Shown piece after piece: positions 17,596-27,613 of a DNA stretch of 64,000 nt. Positions within the stretch are counted from its first letter, which is position 1; every line of letters begins with the position of its first letter. This DNA is from Martensiomyces pterosporus (Eukaryota > Kickxellomycota > Kickxellomycetes > Kickxellales > Kickxellaceae). Location of the stretch: contig MU603966.1 of NCBI GenBank assembly GCA_025201845.1, positions 84,265 to 148,264 of the forward strand, written 5' to 3'. The notes beneath the pieces were generated by a model. The model was given only the letters and a program-made list of their open reading frames with translations, was not told where the DNA came from and searched no databases. Both the position numbers and the translations under genes were made by a program.

Positions 17596-19482
17596 ATGGC
17601 TCTTCCGCTGCTAGTTGACGCTGTTGATGACAAAGTTGCGCAAGGCGTTGCCTTTGAGGCTCGCGAGATAGCCGAAGGCATGGCCAGCGGCAATTCAACT
17701 TACATTCAGACATTTGTGGCAGAGTACGTCGACGACCTGGCCAGCACACTGCGCACCTTGCGTGCATGCCAAGGGGGTAGCGCAGCCGCTGTACAAAGGC
17801 TGACAACCACACTCGCATGGCGTGAAGCAAACAAGGTGTACCCGGCAAAGAAACAAGTAAGCAGTGGTGAGCTCTTTGTCGATAGTGACGGAATGGTCGT
17901 TGTCAAAACACGGCAAGCAGCGCTGATGGCAAACCCAGCATCCAAACAGAGAGGCCCGAGCTGTGTAGTACCACCTGGGAGCGCTAGCGGGTCGTGGAAG
18001 TCATATGCGCGTGCGATAGAGACATTGGAGGATGCTCGAGTGGCGCTAAAGTCAGCCTACATGTCATTCCGTATTATTGCCCAAGCGGCAGTGGTGGTCC
18101 CTCTCGAATCGGTATCGCTGTCAGAGATAAACACAAAGAGCATCTTGGACATCATCGACGTCGCAGAAGCCCACTACTCGAGTCTGGTAGGCCGAGTTTA
18201 TATCACTGCTACATCGTCAGTCCTGCTTGAGCACGCACGCCAGTCGCTTTGGCCAGTATTTAGCCAGCTGGATCCAAAATACACGCGTAACATCACCTTC
18301 GTCAAAGCAGGCATGCTTCCAGCCACCCATACACGGCTAGAGGACTTTGTTGCCGATATCCGCAGTGGCTCTGGCATTCGGCAGCAGCAGGTCGGGTTTG
18401 AGGGTGCTCAGCAAGACCCAGGGCGTAGTTCCGGAAATGTGACGACGTTGGACGAATTTGTAAAGCAAACCTCGAGTCTACATAGTGGCCATACAGACAC
18501 AGATGCGGATGACTTCCAGTCGCTATATTCGGATGCCAGAGATACGGGAGTCAGACTCGATGGCGCAGCAGGCAGTAGGCAGAGATGGGTACCGTCCGCA
18601 AAAACCAGCAACCGCAGTGGTGACGGAAGTGTGTGTAGCCTCGGAGGCTACTTGGACCAGATGCAATTTGGCAACAGAGCCAGCCAGCTGTCAATGACCA
18701 CGCTAAACAAACTGCCGCCTACGGATCTGAAAGGCAGCTGCAGATACAAGGCAGGGGGCGTCGGCAGAGCCACGCAGGGCGCGGGAGCCACTCGTCGTGA
18801 TACGCTGGCCGACAGCTCTCGTATTGGCGGCGGCACAAAGTATAACAGCAATAGCAGCGGTGGTGGCAGTGATGACAGCGAGTCCCGTCGCACGCTCGGA
18901 TCTATAACGCCCATTCAGCTAGCCTCACTCCAAAGAGCCGTTCAGGGTGTGCAGCAGATGCTCGGGTCGATCAACGACAGCATCGTCAGCGCAGATTCGC
19001 GTGCAGCATTGGCCACAACGAGAAGCAAGCTGGCTCAGCAAACGGAAGTGCTAATGTCCACAGTGGCAGCACTGAGCTTCGGGGTGTCGATGATAGAGAG
19101 TCCTCCATCTGGCGTGTTCTCCGCATCCCAGAAGGCGTTCTACATAGCAAGCAGGGCCCAGGCACATGCGCGACCAGCAGGCGGTGGGAGTGCGTTTCAG
19201 AGCTTCATCCGCCAGCTTCTGGCTGTCCCAATGAGCATAATGTTTGGGAAGCCCGGGAGCACACTGAAGATCGTTCAGGCGCTAGCGAACAAGGCCATTC
19301 ACATCGTCCTGCGGCGCATGAAGTCTCTTCCAACGATGCGCACGCTGCTGCTTCTAGCTATGAAACACATGCGTGTGTTTGCGATGGTTTTCTGGACAGG
19401 CGCTCTTTTGGTCTGGCAGGCTAACGCGGCGCTGATATGGCTTAACCTTACCGCTCAGTGGAAGCGAGGCGTGGCGTACTAA
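17596..19482 (+). CDS. CRAL-TRIO (Sec14-like) lipid-binding protein with C-terminal membrane segment
   Basis: A 628-residue single-exon protein. The N-terminal helices (RTLRACQGGSAAAVQRLTTTLAWREANKV, about residues 54-82) match the CRAL-TRIO-N pattern, in which a basic helix is followed by an LxWR motif. Residues about 140-240 form the lipid-binding fold, including AEAHYSSLVGRVYITATSS and FSQLDPKYTRNITFVKAG, the equivalent of the family's hYPE...D..T..KI.FV stretch. A Ser/Gly-rich linker follows. The C-terminal 50 residues contain a hydrophobic segment (VFAMVFWTGALLVWQANAALIWL) that would anchor it. Sec14 proteins exchange phosphatidylinositol and other lipids and stimulate lipid kinases. The anchored tail resembles fungal membrane-tethered variants rather than soluble Sec14. 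Ligand unknown. Confidence 0.72.
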   Translation: MALPLLVDAVDDKVAQGVAFEAREIAEGMASGNSTYIQTFVAEYVDDLASTLRTLRACQGGSAAAVQRLTTTLAWREANKVYPAKKQVSSGELFVDSDGMVVVKTRQAALMANPASKQRGPSCVVPPGSASGSWKSYARAIETLEDARVALKSAYMSFRIIAQAAVVVPLESVSLSEINTKSILDIIDVAEAHYSSLVGRVYITATSSVLLEHARQSLWPVFSQLDPKYTRNITFVKAGMLPATHTRLEDFVADIRSGSGIRQQQVGFEGAQQDPGRSSGNVTTLDEFVKQTSSLHSGHTDTDADDFQSLYSDARDTGVRLDGAAGSRQRWVPSAKTSNRSGDGSVCSLGGYLDQMQFGNRASQLSMTTLNKLPPTDLKGSCRYKAGGVGRATQGAGATRRDTLADSSRIGGGTKYNSNSSGGGSDDSESRRTLGSITPIQLASLQRAVQGVQQMLGSINDSIVSADSRAALATTRSKLAQQTEVLMSTVAALSFGVSMIESPPSGVFSASQKAFYIASRAQAHARPAGGGSAFQSFIRQLLAVPMSIMFGKPGSTLKIVQALANKAIHIVLRRMKSLPTMRTLLLLAMKHMRVFAMVFWTGALLVWQANAALIWLNLTAQWKRGVAY

Positions 19483-20033
19483 GTGCGCGCACATATAGCA
19501 TTCCTTTCTGCCACCCCTCTCCTTGCTCTCGAGCTCTTGCCTGTGTATTTTAATAAGTGATGTAACCCTACCTTTATTCCGCCAACGGCGCCAGTGCGTG
19601 CGGTAGTGCGTGACTATCAAACACAGACGCAGGCATCGGTAGACCTCCACCAAAAACACTGCGTCCATTTCCCTAGACTCGCGGTGGTTTCAACAAGTTA
19701 CTCGGTCTGGGCAGCCAATGTCTTGTCAAGGGCCGGGAAGGTGCCTAGAAAGGGCCTGGAAGCGGGCGGCAGTGGCTTTAGGAAGCAGCCCTTCTCTGGG
19801 GCAAATAATGGCATTACAAATGCGAGGTGCGAGGTGGTGGTTCTACACCACCGAGTCCTCAAGCCCTCGCAGAATGGCAGGCGAAGGCAGCAGCAGGCAG
19901 CCTGCATGCTCCGTCAATAGGCAGCGCTCCACTTAGTAATTCGAAGCGCCCCCAATGGACGGCAATTTGTAATCAGGCGTACACTGCCAAAATAACCAGC
20001 TCTTGCTGACAGCTGGCCCATCCCCCCACGGGA
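19483..20033. other. Spacer before the GTP cyclohydrolase II gene
   Basis: About 550 bp with no gene that I can support. It ends at the TATAAA box at 20034. Confidence 0.5.
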
Positions 20034-20039
20034 TATAAA
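20034..20039 (+). promoter_or_regulatory. TATA box of RIB1
   Basis: A canonical TATAAA 275 bp upstream of the chosen start, followed by a C/T-rich leader. Placement fits a fungal promoter with a leader of about 200 nt. Confidence 0.45.
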
Positions 20040-20313
20040 GCGTAGGCCTTGTCTGATTTGACGGATCGAGAAGCTTATCCACCCGCCCTTCCATGGCATC
20101 GTAGAAACCCCCTCTCTCTTCTCGTACACTTGTTTGCCTTGTATTTTTCCTTTTCCTTTTGCAAAAGCTGGAATTTCTTGCCCCAAGCACGTCTTTTTCA
20201 GCACCAAGCACGCGCATACACACACCACCAGCAGCACCTACAACCACAAGCGCCGACCTGGCCTAGTCACTAGAAGCTTCCACGCCACCCTATCGCCAAT
20301 ACCGTCGCCCAGC

Positions 20314-21645
20314 ATGTCCTCCATGCTTTCCGGAAACCAAATCGACATGGACGCAGCCACCGCAGTGCCCACCACCCCAGCCGAGAAGACCGCGGCACAG
20401 GCCACTGCGAGCAGCAAGTCCCACTTTAATGCCAGCCTTGACATAGCCCTCAATATCCTCAAGCAGCAGGAGGGCAGCAGGGCTGGCAGTGCTACCCCTG
20501 TGAACTGGTCGTCCGTTGACGTCGAGACTAGGTCTGTGGCTTCAACCACCGACGGCGCATCGTACTCTGCACCGGACGACCTGATCCTGGATGCAGCCAG
20601 GTTCGACGCCTCATCAGACTCCTCGCAGTTTAGCTTCTCCTCTGCCACAACGGCTGCTGCCATCGACGCAGCCATGCATACCAGCGTGGTCAAGGCCGTC
20701 AGGGAAGCCAAGGAGAACGTTGCGGTCGAGTGCCAGGTACGTGCCCGCATTCCCTACCCCGGTGGTCACTTCTACCTGCATCTATTCCACAACAACGAGG
20801 ATGACAAGGAGCATCTGGCCATTGTGTTCGGCGACGACATTCGCAGCGCCTCGCTCGAGGCAGCGCGGGACGGCGAGACTGAGCTTGACCGCAGGATCCG
20901 TGGCGCCAGCACTGGCCCATCCAGGCATGTGATCGAGCAAGTGATCGCCCAAAGGCGGTTCCCCGCTGCCCGGAGTGCCTCCGAGCCCGCTGCGGCTTCT
21001 GCTACTGCTCTTGGCCCGAGCCACGGATTCGGCGGCTTCGATTCAGGCCCCGAGGATTCCTTTGATGCTGCACGGGTGCCTGTGGTTGACGCTCCTCTGG
21101 TGCGCATCCACTCCGAGTGCTTTACAGGCGAGACCGTATCCAGCGTGCGCTGTGATTGCGGGTACCAGCTTGCCGAGGCTATGCGTCTCATCCAGCAAGA
21201 GGGCCGCGGCGTGATTGTTTACTTGCGCCAGGAAGGCCGTGGGATCGGTCTTTTGGAGAAACTCAAGGCATACAACCTGCAAGACATGGGCCACGATACC
21301 GTCGATGCCAATCTCTTGCTCAACCACCCGGCAGATGCCCGTACCTACGGCTCTGCACGCGCCATCCTGGCTGACCTGGGAATCCCAAAGCTGCGCCTGC
21401 TGACAAACAACACGGATAAGATCCACCAGCTGCGCGGCCATTCGACGCATCTAGACATCGTCTGCCATGTTCCGATGTACCCGCGCTGGTGGGACGATGC
21501 TGTGGATGACGAGTCGCAGCTGTCTTATACACGGCACCTGGCTTTGAAGAAGGATGTCATGGCAGAGGCCGACCGCTACCTCAAAACAAAGGCCCAGCGC
21601 ATGGGCCATATGCTGTCCCTAGATTCGCCGCATCTGGCCTTGTAA
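20314..21645 (+). CDS. RIB1: GTP cyclohydrolase II (riboflavin biosynthesis)
   Basis: About 443 residues from ATG 20314. The enzyme opens GTP to the pyrimidine precursor of riboflavin, releasing formate and pyrophosphate. The C-terminal half carries the zinc site SECFTGETVSSVRCDCG (Cys-x10-Cys-x-Cys). It also carries the substrate-binding YLRQEGRGIGLLEKLKAY, the YGSARAILADLGI block and LLTNNTDKI. An N-terminal region of about 110 residues is Ser/Ala-rich and probably disordered, as in other fungal Rib1 proteins. Some 45 residues rich in Ala, Pro and Ser (GPSHGFGGFDSGPED) are inserted before the zinc site. The frame is open 60 codons further upstream, but without ATG. Confidence 0.95.
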   Translation: MSSMLSGNQIDMDAATAVPTTPAEKTAAQATASSKSHFNASLDIALNILKQQEGSRAGSATPVNWSSVDVETRSVASTTDGASYSAPDDLILDAARFDASSDSSQFSFSSATTAAAIDAAMHTSVVKAVREAKENVAVECQVRARIPYPGGHFYLHLFHNNEDDKEHLAIVFGDDIRSASLEAARDGETELDRRIRGASTGPSRHVIEQVIAQRRFPAARSASEPAAASATALGPSHGFGGFDSGPEDSFDAARVPVVDAPLVRIHSECFTGETVSSVRCDCGYQLAEAMRLIQQEGRGVIVYLRQEGRGIGLLEKLKAYNLQDMGHDTVDANLLLNHPADARTYGSARAILADLGIPKLRLLTNNTDKIHQLRGHSTHLDIVCHVPMYPRWWDDAVDDESQLSYTRHLALKKDVMAEADRYLKTKAQRMGHMLSLDSPHLAL

Positions 21646-21975
21646 AACACGCCGCTTTTTATGTTCCTTTAGACATAACCTATTTTGATACTAGCGTCTT
21701 TCGTCTCCGTATTGCTTCCTTTTACAGCCAAGCCATTGGTTCTTAAGCTGCCTCTTCTGCCGCCCCTGTCTATTTTACTGTACTTGTTTTCAGCGTCTTT
21801 AAAACACGCCTTCGCAGCCCAGAGCATGTGGCCACACTCTTTCTTGCCCCAAAAGTAAATGAGCAGCAGGTGTGCGAATATACTCTAGGAGGCTTGTATC
21901 GCCGAAAAGCGTTTGCGGATGTATCGGCCTCGCAACACCCCAAACTCACCACCTAAACATCTATACGGCACGGAT

Positions 21976-23301
21976 ATGCCTGTTTGTCAGTACTTCCTTC
22001 AAGGAAAATGCAGCTTTGGAGATCGGTGTCGCAACGAGCACCCACGCAACCGGCCCTCAGCGTTCGGGCAGTCGTCGGCTCAGATGATTATGAATAAGGC
22101 GCGGGGTGGCGGCAGTGGAGGTGGTGGAGGAGGATTCGGTGCATTCGGTGGAGGACCAAGTGCGTTAGGTGGAGGATCCAGTGCGTTTGGTGGAGGGCCA
22201 GGTGCATTCGGCGGAGGATCCAGTGCGTTCGGTGGAGGATCCAGTGCAGTCGGCGGAGGGTCAAGTGCATTCGGCGGAGGATCCAGTGCGTTCGGTGGCG
22301 GCGCCTTTGTGCAAAAGACTGCTTTCAGCGCTCTAGCCTCAAACAACCTGAGCAGCAATGGTCCCGCTGTCAAAAATGGACCCGCCCAGCTAACCGAAGA
22401 TATACTGAAAAAGCTGCTAACCGAGCGACCGCAGTGGGAGCTCAGTTCGTTTGGCCCTGTTGGTGGAGAGCCAAACATGATTTCGGGCACGGATATCTCT
22501 CCTGAAGAGGCCAGGGTCGAGTTTCTCTTAGCTCAAAGCACCGGCTCCATCGCTGCGTACCAGCAAAAGCACGCCCAGCTTTCTAATGACATGAGCCAGC
22601 GTGTTGGCTCCATCCTATCGAACCTCAGCCCTTTGGTCAAGCAGTGGAACGAACAAACAGCTGGCCGAGCGCACAATCCTGGTGCTGCTGCCACAAGCAC
22701 CGGGTTTGGCCAAAACGCATCCCAGAGTTCCGCCTTTGGGCAGCAAGCAAAATCAGCCTTTGCGCAGGGCACTTCACATTCTGCCTTTGGCCAAGGTGCA
22801 TTTGGGCAAAGCAGCGCGTCTGGACAAACCACACAGCCTGCGCCTGGGAACTCAGCAGCGCCGTCATATCAATCTGCCTTTGGACAGAGCTCGGTTCCTT
22901 CTGCATTCGGCCAAGCACCACCTAGCTCCCCGTTTGGTCAGCAAACCACAACCTCAGCCTTTGGACGGCAGCAGCAGCCAGCCACTGCATTTGGGAACGC
23001 AGGCAGCTCGGCATTTGGCAGCAATAGTGCATTTGGTGGTGGCAGCGCGTTTAGTAGTGGTAGCGGGTTTGGGAGTAGCGCACCTGCGTTTGGAGCCGGA
23101 TCATCAGCCTTTGGCGCAGGTTCAGCATTTGGAACCTCTCCATCCACACAGCAGATATCGTTTGGCAGCACGCCTGAGGAAATAAAGGCAAGCACTGGGC
23201 CTTGGCGCGATCTTACGCCAGCCGAGATCAGCAAATACCAGGCACCTGAATTCACAATAGGCAGCATCCCCGAGGCGCCTCCGCCAGTTGAGTTCCGGTA
23301 G
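21976..23301 (+). CDS. CCCH zinc-finger FG nucleoporin (Nup42/NUPL2-like)
   Basis: About 441 residues. The very N-terminus is a CCCH finger, CQYFLQGKCSFGDRCRNEH (CX7CX5CX3H), followed by a Gly-rich stretch with eight AFGGGSS-type heptads. A predicted helical block (EDILKKLLTERPQWELSSFG through RVGSILSNL) comes next. A second repeat region of AFGQ and AFG units follows, and the tail FTIGSIPEAPPPVEFR closes the protein. The same order is found in Nup42 and human NUPL2, cytoplasmic-face nucleoporins. There the FG repeats bind export receptors and the C-terminal tail activates Gle1 in mRNA export. The start is chosen at 21976 because it opens directly onto the finger. Confidence 0.88.
   Translation: MPVCQYFLQGKCSFGDRCRNEHPRNRPSAFGQSSAQMIMNKARGGGSGGGGGGFGAFGGGPSALGGGSSAFGGGPGAFGGGSSAFGGGSSAVGGGSSAFGGGSSAFGGGAFVQKTAFSALASNNLSSNGPAVKNGPAQLTEDILKKLLTERPQWELSSFGPVGGEPNMISGTDISPEEARVEFLLAQSTGSIAAYQQKHAQLSNDMSQRVGSILSNLSPLVKQWNEQTAGRAHNPGAAATSTGFGQNASQSSAFGQQAKSAFAQGTSHSAFGQGAFGQSSASGQTTQPAPGNSAAPSYQSAFGQSSVPSAFGQAPPSSPFGQQTTTSAFGRQQQPATAFGNAGSSAFGSNSAFGGGSAFSSGSGFGSSAPAFGAGSSAFGAGSAFGTSPSTQQISFGSTPEEIKASTGPWRDLTPAEISKYQAPEFTIGSIPEAPPPVEFR
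22141..22308 (+). repeat. 21-bp in-frame minisatellite, eight units
   Basis: Eight consecutive 21-bp units (consensus GCGTTCGGTGGAGGATCCAGT) encode AFGGGSS heptads in the nucleoporin. Differences between units are mostly at synonymous or Ser/Pro/Gly positions. The complementary strand is also open, as a Pro/Asn/Ala repeat, which is a by-product and not a gene. Confidence 0.95.
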
Positions 23302-23530
23302 CTGTGCTTGGCCGTGATCTGCGCCCGGCTAATCCATTTTCTGGGCTCGATCAAGCCAAACGCTAAAAAAAAGGCACTTTTCAATAATAGGCGCAAGGAA
23401 CGCATGCTGGATGCAAGCATACTTGCACTGCACCCTTTCTTCTTTTGAATGCTCATTTGCTTCCTCTCTATACTTAACGGCTCTGTAATACACACACGGT
23501 TATTTCTCATACTTGGTGTCAGTTGGTAGC

Positions 23531-25012
23531 ATGCGGTTCTACACTGGAGACGAATCAGGGCTGGTTAAAGGTAGGTTGGGTTATTGAATGTTCAAGCACA
23601 AAACAAGAACGTGCAGGGGTCAGTAGCCAAAATGCTGAAAGAGCTGGCTGTAGTATGCCCACCAGCACTTCATGCAGGTTGAGCAAGCAACTCAAGCTCG
23701 CAGCTACCGCGTCGCCTACACAATATACTGATTCTCTCTTTCATTTTAACTGTCGTGGCTGATAGGCGTTGAGATCGACCCAAGGGTCTCGCTGCTTGAA
23801 GCAAAGGCACAGGCAGCTAAAAAGGCGAGAGCAGACGCCAAGGCCAAGGCAATCGCAAAGAAAGGGGAAAAAGTGACCATTGACGAGAACATCTTGGTTG
23901 GCGTGAAGGTATGGAACATCAACGGCGAGGTGAAGCGCGAGCTGTCCATTGACCAAATGTGCCAGTCGACATGGTCTTCTGGCGAGCAGGCGTTCGTTGT
24001 TGGTCGCAGGAATGGCGATGTAGATGTTGTCAGCAAAAACAGTGGTCTCTCGCTGTACAAGTTCAGCGAACCCGATTTCCTCAAGCCATTCAGCTTGAAG
24101 CACAACGGCAGGATAATCTCGGGTCGGCAGTACGTTGGGATTGGAGCCACAGACAGCCATTTTATTACGTGCACGAACATGGGGGAGGTGCGGTACCAGC
24201 CGTTCAGCCATAGCTTGGAAGGCGGAAGCGAGACAGCAGATTCGCTGCTCATGAAGCTTCCCATCGACGCATGCCGCATGCGGGTTCACGCGAAGCAGCC
24301 CAGCATATTCACGGTTGGTGGTCGCGAGCAAGAGCTCACGATCTGGGATGCCCGTAGCACGCAGGTTGCTGCAAAGAAGGGGTCGGCGTCAGAGTATACC
24401 AAGGCAGCTAGCGCGCCCATCTTCAAGTCGAAGAATGTGCCCAACGACAACCTCGATCTGCGTGTCCCTGTGTGGATAACTGACATCCAGTTCACGAATG
24501 ACGACACAAGCAACCCAACCCTTGCAGTCTCTACAGGATACAAGCAGATCCGCCTGTACGATACAAAGGCCAACCAGCGGCCAGTGCAGGACTGGGAGAT
24601 CAGCAAGCATCCGATCTACCACATCCACGCCTCGCACCTGAAGCCCGAGCTATTCTTCGCCGACAACATGGGCAACGTGCAGCAGATGGACATGCGTATG
24701 GGCAAGGTTATCGGTGGCTACAAGGGCATTGCAGGTGCTGTCAAGTCGATTGCGCTCAGCGAGGACGGAACAAAGATTGCAACTGCCGGCTTGGACAGGT
24801 TCCTTAGGGTTCACGAGACAGACGGAATGCGTAGGATGCTGCACCGGGCGTATGTCAAGCAGCGTGTATCGCACATTGTGTATGACTGGGAGCACAGGGA
24901 TATCGACGATGAGGAGGTTGAGAGGCAAGAGGCCGAGGCGATCTGGGACAACATGGATACCATGGAAAAGACAGGCAAGAGCAAGAAGAGAAAGGCCAGC
25001 AACAGCCACTGA
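23531..25012 (+). CDS. NSA1: Ribosome biogenesis WD-repeat protein Nsa1 (WDR74)
   Basis: Two exons, 23531-23570 and 23766-25012, with a 195-nt intron (GTAGGT...GATAG) that joins in phase to give about 428 residues. Exon 1 encodes MRFYTGDESGLVK, the conserved start of the family. The rest is a seven-bladed WD40-type propeller. It includes the diagnostic FKSKNVPNDNLDLRVPVW and WITDIQF strands and a late blade (SIALSEDGTKIATAGLDRFLRVHE). A lysine-rich tail (KSKKRK) suits nucleolar targeting. Nsa1 joins pre-60S particles with Rpf1, Mak16 and Rrp1. An early Ala/Lys-rich helix (about residues 24-45) is an insertion. It is convergent with the TRIC gene, with 139 bp between stops. Confidence 0.93.
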
Positions 25013-25151
25013 GCTCTCACTCGAGAGAACAAAGCAGTTACTTGGAGATGCAGTTTTTTTTTATTTAAACGAAAGAATTGAGGAAAGGAAAACAGCAGCA
25101 GCACCCAGCCGGTGCCAGTGGATGGATGTGTAGACAAAACACGCAAGAGGT

Positions 25152-26135
25152 TTAGTTTGCACTGTCGCCATTCTTCTCGCCAGTGACCTCACCGTCCGAC
25201 TCGACGCCGGCATCGTCGTCCTTCTTTCTGCGTGCAGACTCGGCGGCATGGCGCTCAGCCACAGCATACGTCCTTGCTTGGAAGTGGGCAGCTGTGCCAA
25301 GGGCGGCGGAGCAGAGGAGACCAGAGATAAGGCGCGCCTCTTCCTCAGACAGGTGGGGGACAAGGCTGAGGATTGAGTCAAGGGCAGGGCTCAGTGGGAA
25401 TCCAGGAGCATGCGCAGTAAAGGACCACGCATGCGTAGTGAGGATGTAGCCAACAGTGGCGAAGAATGAGAGCTTGACGTCGAGCGAAAACCCGTTGAAC
25501 ACCATGCTCGGCGTGCGGAAGCCCCAGCTGGCACGAGATATCTGCAAGAAGTCATCAATGATGCCGCCGCCGCTTCCCAGCACAGTGCCGACAAAGATCC
25601 ACGCAATGAGCGACTCCGACACTGGCTGTCCCTTCATTGTCTTGCGCACGAGGTCTACGCCAGCAGCGGTCACGCCGTAGCCACGCAATAGACCATCGAC
25701 GCTCGCGAGGAACACATCGCTGATGGGCGACGTCCTGCGTAAAAACCGGAACAGAATGTCGCCGGGCAAAATAGACATGGCGAGGTAGGCGCCCCCATAG
25801 ACTGGGACCATGGTGTTGCTCTGAAGCCAGGGCTGGACACGGCCCAATGCCAGCGCAGTGAGGATGGCGCCGCCAAAGGAGAACGTCAGCATTGTGAACA
25901 GCTCCTGGAGAAGAGGGCGCCGGCCGTTGGCCTGCACAGACTTGCGCACCTCATAGGCGATGCGGATGGCGTGCAGCGTGGTGAAGATACCGATAGGGAG
26001 CAGGGCATCGCTGCCGTCACCGCTGCCGCCGACCCACTGCTTGTTCAGCAAGGACGGGTAGGCTTCAGCGAGCTTCTGTACCTGTGGGAAGCTCTCAAGA
26101 GCCGATACGGGGCCCTTCATTTCGCTATCTGCCAT
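25152..26135 (-). CDS. TRIC-family monovalent cation channel (TMEM38-like)
   Basis: A 327-residue protein with about seven hydrophobic segments (for example LLPIGIFTTLHAIRIAYEV, FTMLTFSFGGAILTALALG, SLIAWIFVGTVLGSGGGIIDDF). The glycine-rich GSGGGIIDDFLQ segment and the PSMVFNGFSLDVKLSFFATVGYIL helix match trimeric intracellular cation channels. In animals these provide potassium counter-current for calcium release from the ER. The C-terminus is charged and basic-acidic (ARRKKDDDAGVESDGE). The fungal role is unknown; ER or vacuolar membrane is inferred. It is divergent from the ML/NPC2 gene, 496 bp away, and convergent with NSA1. Single exon. Confidence 0.82.
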   Translation of the reverse strand: MADSEMKGPVSALESFPQVQKLAEAYPSLLNKQWVGGSGDGSDALLPIGIFTTLHAIRIAYEVRKSVQANGRRPLLQELFTMLTFSFGGAILTALALGRVQPWLQSNTMVPVYGGAYLAMSILPGDILFRFLRRTSPISDVFLASVDGLLRGYGVTAAGVDLVRKTMKGQPVSESLIAWIFVGTVLGSGGGIIDDFLQISRASWGFRTPSMVFNGFSLDVKLSFFATVGYILTTHAWSFTAHAPGFPLSPALDSILSLVPHLSEEEARLISGLLCSAALGTAAHFQARTYAVAERHAAESARRKKDDDAGVESDGEVTGEKNGDSAN

Positions 26136-26631
26136 GCGCTCTGCTGCTGGTGTACGCTAAGTGGTGCTCTAGATAGGCTGGCAATACCGGCTGGATAGCA
26201 AGTAGTGGAAAAGGAGTAGTGGAAAAGGAGTGGCAGCTAATGGTGTTGCGAGGCAGGAGCAGAGGAGAGCAGAGCCTTGCCCAGCACCTGCTCTTTCGGA
26301 AGCGACCCTTGTCCCTTTTGGAAGCCAGCCAGCACAGCCGCCGCGCTCCTGTTTGCTCTAGCGCTGCCAGGCTTGTGCCGGTGCTGGCTGAGCGTGACCG
26401 CCTGGCCTTGTGATTGGGCAGCCGGCTTGCATGGGTCTATAGTGCTTGTGCTGCAGGATTTCCCCCTTCTGGCCAACCTGACCTCGCCTGGCTAGCTCTC
26501 GCTTCTTCCTTCTGCCTTCACTTCCTAGCTACAGCGACAGCACCAAACGACCTCCCTCCAGACGCACGCTCCATCCTACATCGACCTCCTGTATAAACAG
26601 CAGCAGCAACAGACAGCAGACAGCATACACA
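26136..26631. other. Divergent promoter between the TRIC and NPC2-like genes
   Basis: A 496-bp head-to-head spacer. GTAGTGGAAAAGGA occurs twice back-to-back near 26203-26231. No gene is visible. Confidence 0.5.
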
Positions 26632-27329
26632 ATGAGGCTTGTTGCTTACACCCTCTTTGCGCTCGGCGCCATGCATACAGCGTGCAGTGCGCTTGCAATT
26701 GGCGAGCAGGCCCGTCTCATGGTCCAAGAGGCCAGTGGTATCTTCTCCGGCCTCGAGGTCCTGTCCTCTGGGCGGTCTCTGCGCGAAGGCGAGGGCAAGA
26801 ACAGGACCCTAAACGACATTATCCGCGACGTGAGCAACGAGGACGATCTCGTTGATATCGACTACGTCAACCTCGACCCCGAGCAGCCAAAGCGTAGCAC
26901 CCCAGTACACATCAACGCCCTGGCCTATGTCAAGGACCCTATCGAAGCAGCAACAGCAAACATCAAGGTCAAGTACGGCTTCATCACGCTGCTCAACCGC
27001 AACTACGACCTGTGCGAGGAGCTCAAGACCAATCTCAACAGGACGTGCCCTGTCGACAAGGGCCCCATCGAAGTCCAGGTCGACGTGGACGTTCCTGGAT
27101 TTGTGCCTCCTGTAAGTAGCGAAGTGTCCGAGTGTATGCATGCCTGCTGCTGCGGCTGCTCTGTTCTTGCTGCCACCACTGCTCTGCTAAATGCCCATAT
27201 ATATGTGTGTGTGCTTAACACCACGCTTGCGCCTCGCTTATGTAGGGATGGTTCCATCTCGAGGCTGTCGCATGGCGAAACGAGGATGAGAAGCAGATCG
27301 GCCACATCCTTGCCGACATCAGATTCTGA
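26632..27329 (+). CDS. ML-domain lipid-binding protein (NPC2 / PG-PI transfer protein family)
   Basis: Two exons, 26632-27111 and 27246-27329, with a 134-nt intron (GTAAGT...TGTAG), giving about 187 residues. A signal peptide (MRLVAYTLFALGAMHTACSALA) directs it to the secretory pathway or vacuole. The ML fold shows the KVKYGFITLLNRNYDLCEEL strand, TCPVDKGPIEVQVDVDVPGFVPP, and in exon 2 GWFHLEAVAWRNEDEKQIGHI, which corresponds to the closing strands of NPC2. Two N-glycosylation sequons are visible (NRT, twice). Family members bind sterols or anionic phospholipids in the vacuole or lysosome. Without the splice the protein would lose its last strand. Ligand not determined. Confidence 0.85.
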
Positions 27330-27613
27330 CGCGTCCTGTTACCATTTAAGCGTGCACTTTGCACTGCAATTCCCGGCGCCAAACTCCACCTTGGGCGCTC
27401 TTTGCCCAGCCAACAATTTATTATTTTCACTCTAGACTTGCCCGTTTCTCTCCTGCTCTTTTTCAACGGCAGTTGTACGCTGTTGTAGCCAGTGTACCTT
27501 TATCGCAGTGTGATTGCCGCTCCCTAGAGTATCTATACTTTTTATGCTGCGTTCCTTTACTGTGTTTAATACATCCAGAGTCCACTCTGCAAAGTCTGCC
27601 ATCAACTGGTGTA

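Noticed and set aside
22080..22490. Pro/Asn/Ala-repeat minus-strand frame
   Set aside because: By-product of the 21-bp nucleoporin repeat on the opposite strand.
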